Assembly: GCA_019614645.1 (NCBI GenBank)
Contig: JABWDB010000002.1
Location: forward strand, 17,831,501 to 17,895,500
Length of the DNA: 64,000 bases
From: Stratiolaelaps scimitus
Lineage: Eukaryota > Arthropoda > Arachnida > Mesostigmata > Laelapidae
Direction: 5' to 3'
A model generated the notes under the pieces. It saw only the letters and a list, made by a program, of their open reading frames with translations, had not been told where the DNA came from and searched no databases. The position numbers and the translations under genes were made by a program. Each line of letters begins with the position of its first letter. The first letter of the stretch is position 1. Shown here piece by piece: positions 36,059 through 47,680 of this stretch.

Positions 36059-39000
36059 TGGTGTGCAAACTGCCAACGATTAATACCCCATGAGAGTTTT
36101 TGGCTTCTTGTACGAAGGATGTTAAACGAGCTATCTCTATAGAGCCGTCTCTGAGTACCTTCTGGCAAATCTCACTTAAAGGATCGATGCGATGATAATT
36201 AGCCAGGTGAGGCTCCGAGCTCTTGTTACCGCTGTTGGTACCTGGTGCGATCATCCACTTGTCGTGTTATTAATAAATACGAGCGGATATATTCTACGGC
36301 GGTAATATTCCAATGCACAGAAAGTTAGAACAGTAAGCTGTTCCATTGCTAATTAGTGACGAATTCACAAGTAAATCAGGGTTGTCTGACGTTTGCCGTA
36401 ACGGTTTCGTGAACACGACTAAAAGAGTTGTTTCATATATGCATTGATTTGACTTCACATTTCCAATATAAAGATTCGATGAATGTGGCAATGCATTCGT
36501 TACGGCAGCTAAGTGTCCTTGGCTGTCAAAAGTGAACTATAATTAAGAGTAGGGATGGTGATTTACTTTTTGACATTGGCTATTTTCAGAAGTAGATTAC
36601 TAATACCATAGAAATGATCGATCATCACGTTGTCGGGCGATCCGAACCATTTCAACTGGCTAAGCTGAGACCTGACTAGGTGGCTTTTTTTTATACAATT
36701 CTGAGCTTGAAAGCCGTGAATTGATTAATGAGCTGCTAGCTAATTAATTTCAATTCCGTTATGTTATTCGAACAGAAGGCGCTAGTTGTATTTTACCCAA
36801 TGAAAAAGTTATCCGATGGTATCAAATGTTCGATGTTTGAACACATGTTATCGTACCTCATTTTCTCACGTGCTTAAGCAAGGCATCCGCAGGTAGAAGG
36901 CCAATGATTAACTAAAGCCACGAGGGGATGAGGTACTATAGTGAGTCATAGGTACAATGCGTCTGTGCCACTGTGAACAGTAGTAAAACGCGGTGGTCAC
37001 TATTGATCCACAAAGTCGATGCAAATCCACATAGAGATTTTAGTGGTAACGTCGGACAATTGCCCATAAGGTAGTAAAATATTCTACTGGCAGCGTCACC
37101 TGATGTTCGACACCAAAATAAACACCCCCCGTGTGAAAAGGTGCTCCAAGATCCGACACCGTCATTTCGAGCCCTTTACACAAACATCGCTGTTGGCTGC
37201 AGGCCGATAGCAGGCGGAATCACCCGAGGCCAGACGTGTTGTCGAACGTTGTACGATGTACGTTATAGCTTTGGAAGGTAAAGGCGGCTACCGTACCTTC
37301 GTAGTGGTCGAGCACCTCTGTGGCCTATACTATCGTCGAATCCAGGCATACTAAATCAAACCGCGGTTGCCAACCGTTATTATTACTACAGAACCCGCCC
37401 TGCCTCCCTTCCCCCGGACATCTGTGCCGTGAGAAAGACACAACGTAATCACGTTAGCTAGCTGTGCTAATCGTGTTGAAAGTTTGTGCTGCTCAGCGGC
37501 CGCCGTTCGGGCAACATAAAACTCTTGGCCTTGGAAGGCCCAAGACAGGCTCTTGGCATTGCCCGGCAAGCCGTGTCCACTAAGCGGGGAGCATAGCGTG
37601 TATTCGAATGGGTTGCATGGTCAGCTGCAAGCTCGGTCCGACCTCTCGATTTGTTTGATGGTGTCAGGTAGCGTCAGGGGGCTTGCGGCCATGGCGTGGT
37701 CGTTGAGGAAGGCAGTATTAGAATCAAAGGGACTTTTTTAGCATCGGAGGTTCCTTGGAACCAGGTTCATCTAGATGTACATGTACAATATTCCATTATA
37801 TATTGGCGACACATCGTACAAACGCTAAATGTCGTATTTTTGCTTTATGTTCCAAATAAAATACGTCGCACGCGAGCACCCCTTCTCTATGTGCTCAGAA
37901 GAACGAGTCCATTTTGAACAGCGACAACGAACACCGCTAGACGGATAGGTTCTGAGACAATCAATATGAACAGTAATCATGAGAATAAAAATAATAATAA
38001 TAATACTAACGAGAACAATAATTACTAAAAATCCTACGAGAGTGACCTGCCAATGCAGGTCTCTCTATCTTAGGTTTGGCAGCCTCGGATTTTCCATCTA
38101 GCGTGAACTACAGTTGGGAAGTAGAGCTGCTGGTGTTCAGTTGCACGTAACCCGTTGTAGTTACCGTGTTACCCAGGTGCATAAATTCAGTTCTCCCACG
38201 CGAATATATTAATAGTGGTACCATTAGCTCTGCACCGTTTTGTTGTTATCCCGCTGTAATTACCTATGTGAAGCTGTTTCAACCACACGAATACATTATA
38301 TAACAAGATGAATCCTCCGACTATTGGTTCGATAGAAACAAATTCGCAAATATGAGTTCCTCGTCTGGAACGTATATTTATTTATAACACACGAGAGAAC
38401 TCGGCGTGGTCTGCTCGTCGCGTCGAAATGAGTGTGAACTATTTGAAGAAAATTCCGCCCCCTTTTTTTAAACACCTGCTCCAGAACAAGGCATACCCCT
38501 TAATGGAACTCCGTCAGCTCACACAACAATCTGATTGAAAATACGCCGCACATAGGCGAAGCACATGGACCGAAACCACAGTCAATCAGAAATCGAATTA
38601 TCGTAGTACGAATAGTAGATAAATGTGTCGAACTCAACTTCTAATAGATGAGCCGATAAAGTCAAAGCTTCGCCAGGTGAGGAGCTATGTATATTTAAGT
38701 ATTTATCCGGGATCTTATCGCTAGACGAGCCACCTCTATACAGCGACAACGATCAACTGGTGACGCATGGGTGTCACGCAAAACAATAAAAGTCGGTATA
38801 TTTATCGACGACCCGAACTCGGTGTGTGGCCCACGCAATTGATTTGCAGTTGAAGTTGAGTCTCGTCGGCCGGGGCTTTCAACGTTTGCAATGAATGCGG
38901 TTGTGTATAAGGTTTTGGTCCGAGAGATAGTGCCCGTAGCAAACGTGTAGCACCCGAGCCGAGGTCAGAACAGCGAATGGAGAAGGTTTCTGACAAGTCA

Positions 39001-39343
39001 CCGCACTTCGGATAGTCCTTTCAACCACTGTGGGCGGAGGGCCGTCTCGTTTATCGTTGCCGCTTTTTTCCTTGCCAACGGCAGAATAAATCATAAGAAG
39101 TTCTTCGACTACGGTAAAGGTCTATTGGTATTCGGCAATCGGGCAATCGGGCGGGCCTTTGTCGTCAGGACCACAAGGGTTTCGCCTTGTGGCGTCTCAT
39201 CATATCCATTTGGGACCAGTAGGGGTTCGGAGCAGCCGTATACGAGACGTTAACTTAAGCTGGTTCGGTTCCGTGGGCCCAAAAGTTAGCTTGGGGAACT
39301 CTGACCTAGATTGCGTTTCCCTCCCTCTCTGTTGTATTTATAG

Positions 39344-39491
39344 CGGATACGATTTCATAGGAAGCACTCAGCCACTCATGGTTAAGAACCTGTCACGAAG
39401 ATTCCGTATATTATTATATCTAATCATTGCAAAAATAGCCTCGAATGGTGCAGTTGGGGGAAATTTGACAGAGGCTGCAGCCGTCGCTTAA
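39344..39491 (+). CDS. Candidate terminal exon, 49 codons
   Basis: Very good acceptor (TTTCCCTCCCTCTCTGTTGTATTTATAG). Phase 1 reads GYDFIGSTQPLMVKNLSRRF, then a hydrophobic patch (ILLYLIIAKIAS), and stops at TAA 39489-39491. The stop lies inside the first unit of a 39-bp tandem duplication. Confidence 0.33.
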
Positions 39492-39532
39492 ACTTCGAGT
39501 TGACTGACAAAGGCGGCAGCCGTCGCTTAAAC
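39466..39532 (+). repeat. Tandem duplication, 39-bp period
   Basis: 39466-39493 and 39505-39532 share 28 bases with two mismatches (core GCAGCCGTCGCTTAAAC, identical). On the minus strand the unit encodes two copies of FKRRL. On the plus strand it contains the stop of the candidate exon 39344-39491. Confidence 0.55.
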
Positions 39533-40119
39533 GTATTGAAAGCGCCACTTGTCGTATCGAGTCTCGCTCGACCTCGTGACCATGTAGCTAATTTCCTGTA
39601 GCTGAGGCGAGCGCCAACTCGGAACCTCACTAAAGAGCTCTTAGCTGAATAGCAACCTCAATACGTCGCGCATGTTGGACCTTGATAAATCATTGGTATC
39701 TGATCGTGACGATGGTTATAATTATGCTGATAGAACACGGCGCAATTGTTTGGCATGACTGACTGTTAATTTTATTATCTGTTTATTATCGACAATATTA
39801 TTTGGTTGTTTTATTAATTAACAAAAACACATCAAGGTTGCGGATTAGGAGAACAGGGACTTCGAAATAGAAATCGGGCATCATAAGCCATTTTATCTTG
39901 TATTGTTAAATACAACACCACCGCGCAGATGAGAAAGCTCTCTGCTCTCATCGAAACACGCAGTTGTCCTTCAGGGGTGTTACGGGAATTCATGATACGC
40001 CATTGTATCGGCGTTAGTTAATTATGCCCTCTTCTAATTGTCATTACTAAATATCAGTTGCTGTTATGAAGACAGCGACATGCAGCTATTTTGGTCCCTG
40101 CCGCACTCTCTAGGCCCAA

Positions 40120-40148
40120 TCCACCGCCGAGTGGGCCCAAATAGACTC
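40120..40148 (+). repeat. 29-bp dispersed repeat, copy 1
   Basis: Begins TCCACCGCCGAGTGGGCCCA and continues AATAGACTC. It matches 41134-41162 with one mismatch in 29 bases. Its core GAGTGGGCCCA is GC-rich in an AT-rich region. Confidence 0.5.
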
Positions 40149-40920
40149 TCAACAGCGCCGAGTTGGCCTGAGCTCATTAAGGACCTTGAGGAGGAAGGCA
40201 AGCAAAAGGTCAAGAGGTCAGTTGTCCTTCCGTTTCTCTCTTGGAAGCTCCCTTGGCTCTTGGCCAGTCTGGTCAGAAAGATACAAATAACGCGTTCTCC
40301 TGCAAACCCTTCTAAAAGGTGCTAATGTCAGTGATTTCAACCTTTTCTACATTGCCGCTATAATTCAGGTCGTATTGTTGTTATTACTCAAAGCGACGAC
40401 TTATACACGCGAAAGATTCAAAATTCCATGTAAAACTCATTGTAAAGCTGCACGTTGTTTCATGTAAAATGATGAACGCGTCCAACAGACCGTCCCAGCT
40501 CAGAAAAAAGTGATAAGAGTACCGATGTTCCTTTGAGAGATCCCTTCGATTATTATTCTTTGTGACGAATACTTACCCTATCGGGAGCTACATATTAAGG
40601 TGTTGAGGGCACAGGAGTAATGTACACAGTAGAATATTGCTCTGGTAGATACAATGAGTAAAATAGTCATTTTCATGGACTCGACTCGACCGTATGGCAG
40701 AGAAGCTCGAGTCAAACTCAGCAGGAGCTGGCTAACAAATTTCGAAGTGACGCAAAAGGTCAATTTGGGCTCAATTTCCCGCAAGGAGGATGAGAAAAAA
40801 AAACAAAGAAATAGATTTCCCGGCACAGCAGAAGGTCGAATTCGTTATACGTCTTATTATCGTCGAGTATCCGTAATAACGCGCACTGTGTCGCTCATAA
40901 TGGTATCGCATTCCGCGTAG

Positions 40921-40954
40921 TAACAATAATAATAATAATAATAATAATAATAAT
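40921..40954. repeat. (TAA)n microsatellite
   Basis: Ten or more AAT/TAA units. Confidence 0.85.
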
Positions 40955-41133
40955 TAATTAGAGTTATTAAAGTATAGTTATTAGATGAGCTGTAGATATC
41001 GTCCGAATTAATGCACTCAAATCAGATCAGCGAAGTAAGTCGTCAATTCTAATGTACCGTTCAAAGTGAGAACAATATCAGTGTTTCAATCATGGCTATG
41101 TACCTCTGTTTAAGCTCAAATTAAAATCTCTGG

Positions 41134-41162
41134 TCCACCGCAGAGTGGGCCCAAATAGACTC
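41134..41162 (+). repeat. 29-bp dispersed repeat, copy 2
   Basis: Differs from copy 1 at 40120-40148 only by A instead of C at the ninth base. The flanking sequences are unrelated, so this is an insertion or a conserved motif rather than a local tandem duplication. Confidence 0.5.
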
Positions 41163-42300
41163 ATATTAAAAATACTTTCTATACTTGCACGAGCCTCGCG
41201 AAATAAATGCGATACTATACATACATGTAATTACTTGTGATGATAATTTCTAACCGAGTCCCATCCACCTGAAGGGTGTTTGTTCCCTTATGGCAAACAC
41301 ACCTTTCCGCCTCCAGCCGAGTTCGCTTTTAGCACAAAATCTATACACCATATCTATTCATGAAATAGGCTGATCGATTGATTACAACTCGAATGCAATA
41401 TGGATCATGCGATATGGAACGGTTTAGACACCCTCGCAATTTCCAATCCCTCCATGAAAAGTTCGCGCACTCGTCTGCGTTATGTGTCACTGCGCGTCGT
41501 CACCATTGAATCGTCGAAGAATATCGAGCAATTGCATAATACAATAATGACTACCCAATACGTGGTGTAATTGAATGTCAAATACAGGGAGATGACGTTC
41601 CGATTACATCGATTGATATCAATATAGATTCAATGACATTTACGACTTATGTTCGTTCGGCCCGCTTAGGCAATGGTTGACCGAAGCCACAAAATAGTGC
41701 TACGCTGGCAAGCCAAAGCAACCCGCTGCTGCCGCTGCTGATGAGGACATCATCATGTCTACAAGTGATCGGTGATAATCAAATGGTATAGAACACGTGG
41801 GACGTTCGTCACAGCTTCGTCCTCATCTTCTGCTGTGTCTCGACTTTTTACACGATCTTCTAAGCATTTCCACGACAGCGATGAGTCGTAGCGGCCAACA
41901 GCGACACACCTCTGTTTATCTTCATATCTACACCTCTTTACCATTCGCTTGTGTGTGTGTTCGGCGTAGCTTGCTGGCTCCGTTGCTAGTTGCATGGTTG
42001 ATCGATGCGGCACGCGTGCGCGTTCAGTCGTGCACCGAAACTGGGTTATTCGAAGTCGTCCCTCCGTCTGTTCAGTGGTCGTCACTTGGTCGCGGCAGCA
42101 GCAGCAGCAGGAGCCCCAACGAACGCAATGCTCAAGGAAAGACGGGACGGCGAAACCGGCGAGAGCTTCACCTCGTTAAGCGACCTGGCTGATCCAGTCA
42201 GCTTTCCTGCTATTTCCCCGCTTGTATGTGTGTGCTTTTTTTTCACTGTGTTATACAAACACACACACATACAGACACAATCAAACACAAGCAGGCAGAC

Positions 42301-42317
42301 ACACACACACACACACA
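42301..42317. repeat. (CA)n tract
   Basis: CA repeats, preceded by a looser CA-rich stretch from about 42260. Confidence 0.8.
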
Positions 42318-42377
42318 TACACACTTAGGCATCCGATCGCACTACCCCTCATAAACATTCCCCGTTTCGATATGCAG

Positions 42378-42635
42378 GGCGCTGGCGGCGTGCCGTGCGC
42401 CCGGCAATGGTCGGTTCACAGCGGCGAGTCGTTCGTTTTCTCTCAGCTCTTCTCTTCCGGGGCAGAGCGAGAGAACGTCCGCATGGGCGAAAAGGGCGCC
42501 CCGACCCAATGGGCCGCCACCCGGCGGCTAGACCCCGGCCAGCCTCCCGAGACCCTCGCCCATGCGTTCGATGGCGCTCGTTGCGCCTACGTGCTTCTCG
42601 TGCATGCCTGCCTGACCAAACGCCCGGCCGCCTGA
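42378..42635 (+). CDS. Candidate terminal exon in GC-rich island, 85 codons
   Basis: Follows CCCCGTTTCGATATGCAG and is open in phase 0 to TGA 42633-42635. It starts GAGGVPCARQWSVHSGESFV and continues with mixed polar and hydrophobic composition and G/C-rich third positions. A second, Arg-rich frame covers the same DNA. In GC-rich sequence two open frames are common, so this is a moderate call. It lies about 420 bp upstream of the noncoding exon of the secreted-protein gene. Confidence 0.35.
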   Translation, partial: GAGGVPCARQWSVHSGESFVFSQLFSSGAERENVRMGEKGAPTQWAATRRLDPGQPPETLAHAFDGARCAYVLLVHACLTKRPAA

Positions 42636-43053
42636 ACGTAGCATATCAGGGAGAAGGAAACAGTAGTGAAAGTTTGTGCGAAATGCGCTTGTTCTCGTTT
42701 CGCGTTGTGTGGCAGCCTGCTACTGCTGTTGGGGAAACGTCTCGTTTAAGCGGGGCAGCGACGCGAGCGACTGGACGGGGTGGGTCGGGACCAATCCGGC
42801 CGGCTCGGTCTGACCCACGACTGACTGGAATGGCTGGCTGGCTGGCCGGCCGGCTGGCACATGGTTTGTGCAGGGGCAGAAACTATACCTCTTGGAAAAT
42901 CCGCACCGTTGCTTCTGCTATATGCAGCGGCAGCTACCATTCGTGTTGCCGGCGGAGAACGCCACGCCGAGAGCTAACGCCGGAGCCGTCGTCTATCGAA
43001 GGAGCGTGAAGGGATAGACGTAGATATATCCTTTCTTCAAGTTTCCATTTCAG

Positions 43054-43214
43054 CCAGACGGTTGACTGCGTGTCGTCGAATGCCATTCGAGAGAAGGAAT
43101 ATACTTAAGCGGGCTGAGCTTCACTCCCAGCGTAAAGTGGTGCTTCGTGCTGAGCCGTGCACAAGGTTCGGGCAAGGTGTTTGATATTGGCGTCATCGAA
43201 GACAAACGCATCTC
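43054..43214 (+). other. Noncoding 5'-UTR exon of the secreted-protein gene
   Basis: A 161-nt segment bounded by a strong acceptor (pyrimidine-rich CTTTCTTCAAGTTTCCATTT then CAG at 43051-43053) and a good donor (TCTC|GTAAGC at 43215). All three frames contain stops, so it reads best as an untranslated exon. The following intron, 43215-43314, is 100 nt, contains a TGCTAACG branch-site match and ends GTTTGCTTAG. The next exon carries the ATG at 43339. An ATG near 43080 opens a short upstream frame of about 34 codons, which could dampen translation. Confidence 0.5.
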
Positions 43215-43338
43215 GTAAGCTTCCTTGCTAACGTCTTCATCACATTATACTGCCAGTCGTGTACGCCATCTATTGCTTGCCTTTGGTTCCGACTTTGGGG
43301 ATCAGTTTGCTTAGCCATTGAAAGTGGCACGGAGTAAA

Positions 43339-43893
43339 ATGCGGAAGATGTGCGCAACCGTCAAACGTAGCGTGGTTCGTTCCCCAGCAGCCCATAGGAT
43401 ATCTTTTGCTTCCAGCTACTCGGCTGCAACCCTGTTGTTGACGCTGGTGATTGCAAGTAGCTGCCCTCCGGTGTCAGCGTTCAAGATGTCAGGCTACAAG
43501 GATAAGATGGAGAAGTATGTACTCGGCTACAAGCTACTCAAGCACCTTGAGCCAAAGCACACCTATGTCCATTGGGAGGCGCCGGAACAATTCCCGCCAG
43601 TTGTGCTACCGGCGCGCGTGGTTCCTCCCCATCATCCGTTGCTTCATCCCGTGTCGCCCCCGCACGTACATCAGCCTTTGTCTGTGCCACTGCACGTATT
43701 GCCAGCAGGGCCGACTGTTACGCACGGCGTGCTGTCACGACCGGCACCGGTCCTGACTCAAATGCCGCCCTCCGTAGCTGGCCACCACCACATCGACCGT
43801 CAAGATCACGGCCACATTGTCGTGCAGGGAGTGGCCGGCAGCGGCGGAAAGGTCAAGTGTCCCTATGAAGTATACAGAATCAGACAACTTTGA
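43339..43893 (+). CDS. Secreted His/Pro-rich protein, complete single-exon CDS
   Basis: Uninterrupted 184-residue frame. The ATG at 43339 is the first Met after an in-frame TAG at 43312, and the stop is TGA at 43891-43893. Residues 27-47 form a hydrophobic stretch (SAATLLLTLVIASS) ending VSA, a plausible signal-peptidase site before FKMSGYKDK. The mature part has a charged Lys/Tyr-rich start (residues 50-70), then a long Pro/Val/His region with HHPLL, HPVSPPHVHQP and GHHHIDR motifs, and a short Cys-containing basic tail (KVKCPYEVYRIRQL). No conserved domain is recognised. Low-complexity His/Pro proteins of this build are often extracellular (cuticle, secretion, metal binding), but that is inference. 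A donor-like AAG|GTAAGA lies 14 nt after the stop, so a 3'-UTR intron is possible. The upstream noncoding exon and short intron support a real transcript. Confidence 0.6.
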   Translation: MRKMCATVKRSVVRSPAAHRISFASSYSAATLLLTLVIASSCPPVSAFKMSGYKDKMEKYVLGYKLLKHLEPKHTYVHWEAPEQFPPVVLPARVVPPHHPLLHPVSPPHVHQPLSVPLHVLPAGPTVTHGVLSRPAPVLTQMPPSVAGHHHIDRQDHGHIVVQGVAGSGGKVKCPYEVYRIRQL

Positions 43894-44400
43894 GAGGTCG
43901 CTTTAAGGTAAGACCGAAGACGAACGAGAGAAAGTGACTTGCAGCAGCACGCCAACTCGGCACTGCAACCCGAGCCGAAGCTGCAATCTGCCTCTGCCAA
44001 TCGGGTTCTCCCCAAGGGAAATCGAACGGACGGAACCGTTACATCTGCTGACGTTGTCATTGTTGTTCCTGCCGCTGATGCCGTTGTTGCTGATGGTATC
44101 CAGGATGTCCTCAACAGCGGGAAAAGCACGTTATATTGTGGATATAGCATCGTTGTGTCGTCCGCCGCTGTGTATTATGAGGCCATAAAAGCATTGTCCA
44201 CGCCATCTATGTTAATCGAAAGTTGGTCGCCATCGACTCCGTTCGGAGCACATCTGGTCCGCTCCCGAGTTCGGAAATCAGAGACTTTCCGATTGCGTTA
44301 TTCCGCAAACGTCGTCACAATTCTGCTACAATGGTTCGTCTAGTCGTCTACGTCAAATGTGTGCAGGAAAAAAAACACAGATATATAATACGTGTGTATT

Positions 44401-44478
44401 ATATACATTATATATTATATACATATCTATATATATATATGTTTATATTTATATATATATAAATATATAAATATAAAC
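44401..44478. repeat. AT-rich microsatellite ending in a 38-bp near-palindrome
   Basis: Compound TA/TATA/CATA repeats. 44441-44478 begins GTTTATATTTATAT and ends ATATAAATATAAAC, exact complements, so it could extrude as a cruciform. Confidence 0.6.
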
Positions 44479-44849
44479 GTCTTTATTTTACAAGGTGCTG
44501 AAATTTTGAACATTCCTTGGACACTCCTATCAACAGTTCTATCGAAGTATTCTTTGTTTTGCTTGCGAAGATGACACTACTGTGTCGAATGCAATTAGTG
44601 TCCAGGGTGACGCCAATAGTGACTGTAAACAATGGACGTCGGGACAGCCTGGTTGGCCTACGGGTAGCCGATGGTATGTTTCAAAGAAAACGGCGAGCGG
44701 TCAGGCGGAAAACCTGCTCACAATTGCCTACCAATAGATAACGATGTTTTGAATAAGTTGGATTTGTTATCAGGTGCCAAATCGAACAGTAAATTTGCGT
44801 CAGAAAGGCATTGCACACGACGCACAACGGGCGTGGGTACACTACAGGG

Positions 44850-44886
44850 ATATATATATACATATCTATATATATATATATATATA
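44850..44886. repeat. (TA)n microsatellite
   Basis: TA repeats with CATATC interruptions. Confidence 0.85.
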
Positions 44887-45870
44887 CCTATGGGATACAC
44901 GTAGACTCAGTAATTTATTGACACGCTACACGATACCGGTAAGCAGCAAGATGCATGCAGTCGAAGGGCGAAGGACAGTTGAATAGAACGAACGAAATTT
45001 AGGAGACATAGCTGTATAAATAGCGTGGTACCCGTTCAAATCACGGCCCCTTGCAGAGACGAAGCAGCTGTGTATATTTATATTACCGTTGGGCAATAAT
45101 AAACAATAATATCCCATTACTACTCAAACAGAAAATGTTAACTATTGTATTCCTTCAGTGTGAGGTCTGCGGGAGCTGTAACTACTACTAGTGATCATAT
45201 TAGAGCCTAACATAGGCTAGGCCTCCTGTGGGCAAAATTCCAGCCAACTAGTTTCATCATGAAGGCAGCCAATAGACTACATGCCCTGTCCGTTGATCGA
45301 GACACGTAGTCAAAGGCGTAGTAGGCTACAGCGGTCTATGTTGGTTCTATGTATAGTAACAGGAAAAAAGTCGCTAAAAATGAACTTTCTCCATTAGGAG
45401 AGCGTCATAAACTCACAACGCCTATGTGCCCATGACGTGTTGTTAACAGCACAAACTTGCTCCTCGGCTCGATTGGCAAATATGCTACTTATAGTAATTT
45501 TACCGGTAGCCCACGGAGAAACGCCGTCGGCTTCGTTGAGTGACTCGCCATTATAATCTCTCTCATGTAAGCGGTGAAAACTGCCGCAAATTTCCGACGA
45601 ACAGAGTTCACCGTATAGAATACGGTGGAGGAAAAGGTCAAGTAAGCTAAATAGTTGATTCGTATGCAATGCTGCATAAACGATTACACAATGCCAAGCG
45701 TTTGCAGAGAGAGATACATTATTACGAAGTAGATTTCGATCTGATGATTTCGAAGGTAACTGGCAAGAGCGTACTCTACAAGATATTCTACGCAATATTG
45801 ATCGAATTAGAATTTTCTGGTGGTATGTCACGCGCTAAGTGATAAAAGTAATTCTTCTTTATTTCCTTAG

Positions 45871-45966
45871 GCGTTCGTTTTCGACCGTGCAATCAACGAT
45901 TCTGTCGAAGCTGTCCGATCCGAATCTGTGTTTGCAGAATCCGAGGACCAGCTATGTATAGAATAG
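45871..45966 (+). CDS. Candidate terminal exon, acidic, 31 codons
   Basis: Strong acceptor (ATTCTTCTTTATTTCCTTAG) leads in phase 0 to AFVFDRAINDSVEAVRSESV and FAESEDQLCIE, stop TAG 45964-45966. The other two phases were not examined in detail. It looks like a real acidic C-terminus. A 3'-UTR-type relation to the gene ending at 43893 is conceivable but unproven. Confidence 0.42.
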   Translation, partial: AFVFDRAINDSVEAVRSESVFAESEDQLCIE

Positions 45967-46419
45967 CGAGGTCGGACGAAGCCTAGCCGGGGTCGCTATT
46001 GGTTAGCGACCCTTACCTTAGCCGCTCTAAGTAAATGTTAAGATGGTTCGGCCGAGCAGGTAGCAGGTTTTTTTTTATCTAGAAGCTTCGCCTTGTGTGC
46101 CTGCTGGCCTGCCGGTCTCACTGCATTGATCATCCACCCTATGTGCTTGTGGTCGTTGTCGCCCTCCGAAGGCCAGATAGGGAGGTGTTGAAAGGATGGA
46201 GGTTGCTTGGTTCGTCGGTCCCTCGATCGGGTGACGCTGGTTCCTTCGCAATTCGTCGGGTAGCCCCCGGAAGTTCGGCTAGTAGCTGCAGAAGCTAAAG
46301 CTGGCGGGCACTTCGGACGCTGCTGGGACCTCTGGGCGTTGAGGCACTGCCGCCTGTAAGTGTCGATACACTCTCACACACTGCTACGTGAAGGGAAGGT
46401 GCTGTTTATTTGCCTCTAG

Positions 46420-46729
46420 GGGACGCTTTAAGACAGCCCAAGAGAGTTCCATCGTGTGTGAGAGCAGGAGAAAGAGAGAGAGATTAGAAGGTCCCCGTGA
46501 ACCACGCACCTGCAGGCTATTGCTACTACAACACCATCTTCCTCGGCTGTGGGGTGTCTCCCCGTGTTTTCCTCGTAAAACCTATCCAACCAGAGCAGAT
46601 CCGAAGTCTCGATTCTCAGCCCTGGTTAAAGGCAAGCCGTATGTTGCCTTCGGTTTTCGGTTCGCCGCGTGCGACCGGATGGGCTTGACGCGGACGGTGG
46701 CCGTTTCATTCACGTACCCGCGCAGCTAG
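46420..46729 (+). CDS. Candidate terminal exon, 102 codons
   Basis: Acceptor GCTGTTTATTTGCCTCTAG. Phase 1 is open from GRFKTAQESSIVCESRRKRE to TAG 46727-46729, ending FRFAACDRMGLTRTVAVSFT. Basic and Ser/Pro-containing. The start is repetitive (AGAAAGAGAG), and a second frame is open for part of the length. Confidence 0.27.
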
Positions 46730-47169
46730 ACGGAAATATCCGTACACACTCACACGTTCATATATAGAATATATGTGTTATGAATTCAGTCGGGATCGTG
46801 GCGTAGAATCCATTTTTAGTTTCATTATATACGCCGCTTATTTATTATTTATATGATTGGTATTATTCTATTAATTCTGGCCAGCATCCATTGTCATGAT
46901 GGTGCCGCCTTCCAACTGCGACGTTTCCTACGTTGCCGCTGCTGCTCAGGCAGGCTATCTGTGGCAGTCTAGCCTCTCGCTCGCTCTTCGCCCTGCCTAA
47001 GTCCAATATATATATATGTACAAGATGTTGTTTTCAATTGACGCTTGCTCTCGCTGGTTCTCTCTCTATCTGTCTGGATATCAGTCGGTCAGTGAGTTAT
47101 TTTCTTCGTTATTATACAGCCTTTGTCCATTAGTATACCTGCCCTAGCATCCATCTAACTGCGTTTTAG

Positions 47170-47304
47170 TGGACAACTATAACCAGAGGCGAAAGCGGCA
47201 ACGCGGTCGACGCTCCCGCCGCCGCCGCCGATGACTATGAAATTTGTTGGTGCGATTCACACAGCGGTACAGGCGCGTATGTACAATGTCCATGTAGGCG
47301 CTGA
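47170..47304 (+). CDS. Candidate terminal exon with Cys cluster
   Basis: The acceptor CTAACTGCGTTTTAG includes a consensus CTAAC branch site. Phase 0 gives 44 codons to TGA 47302-47304: WTTITRGESGNAVDAP, an Ala run, then DDYEICWCDSHSGTGAYVQC and PCRR. The C-x-C ... C-x-C spacing suggests a disulfide-bonded extracellular segment. No family is assigned. Confidence 0.42.
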   Translation, partial: WTTITRGESGNAVDAPAAAADDYEICWCDSHSGTGAYVQCPCRR

Positions 47305-47680
47305 TCACGCAGTGTGCGTTAGAGTCCTGGAGTGAGGTGGGCCTGGCCCTTCCTGCGTTTCGGGAAGGTGATGAAGTAGCTGTTCCCCTTCATGGCATTC
47401 CATTCTGTTGTTCTTTTCGTATCTAATAACTTTCCGCATCTCTGGATACCGTAATTCGCCCAACGTCCCGGTTGATGCCAAGCTGACTCGTTGGGAGCGG
47501 ACGCCGCAGTGGCCTCAACGGCGACAGCAGCAGCAAACGCAAAAGCAGTGAGATGGGAACCGATCTTAGCGTAGACCGAAGCTGTCCCGGCGTGGCTTCC
47601 GTCATTGCTCTGCTGTTCCTAAGTTTCTTCGCTCGCTCTGTCGCTCTCTCGCTAGCTAACACTATTCCGTTGTATTTTAG

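Larger units (their letters stand above)
34652..39343. other. AT-rich, no supported gene
   Basis: TA tracts and short frames. A minus A-box-like TAGCTCAAGTGGCC near 34803-34790 lacks a convincing B box. Confidence 0.5.

Noticed and set aside
42395..43009. 204-codon plus frame
   Set aside because: Extremely Arg-rich, no ATG in good context, and overlaps a frame with better composition (42378-42635).
43572..43868. Alternative plus frame inside the secreted-protein gene
   Set aside because: Ala/Ser/Arg-rich shadow of the 43339 frame without signal peptide or own splice sites.
45015..45060. CCCGTTCAAATCACGG, similar to a tRNA T arm
   Set aside because: The A box and stems are not found at the right spacing.
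45489..45677. Minus segment SSTVFYTVNSVRRKF resembling a GPCR helix-7 end
   Set aside because: The NPxxY motif is absent, and only one short helix-like stretch exists with no other receptor segments.
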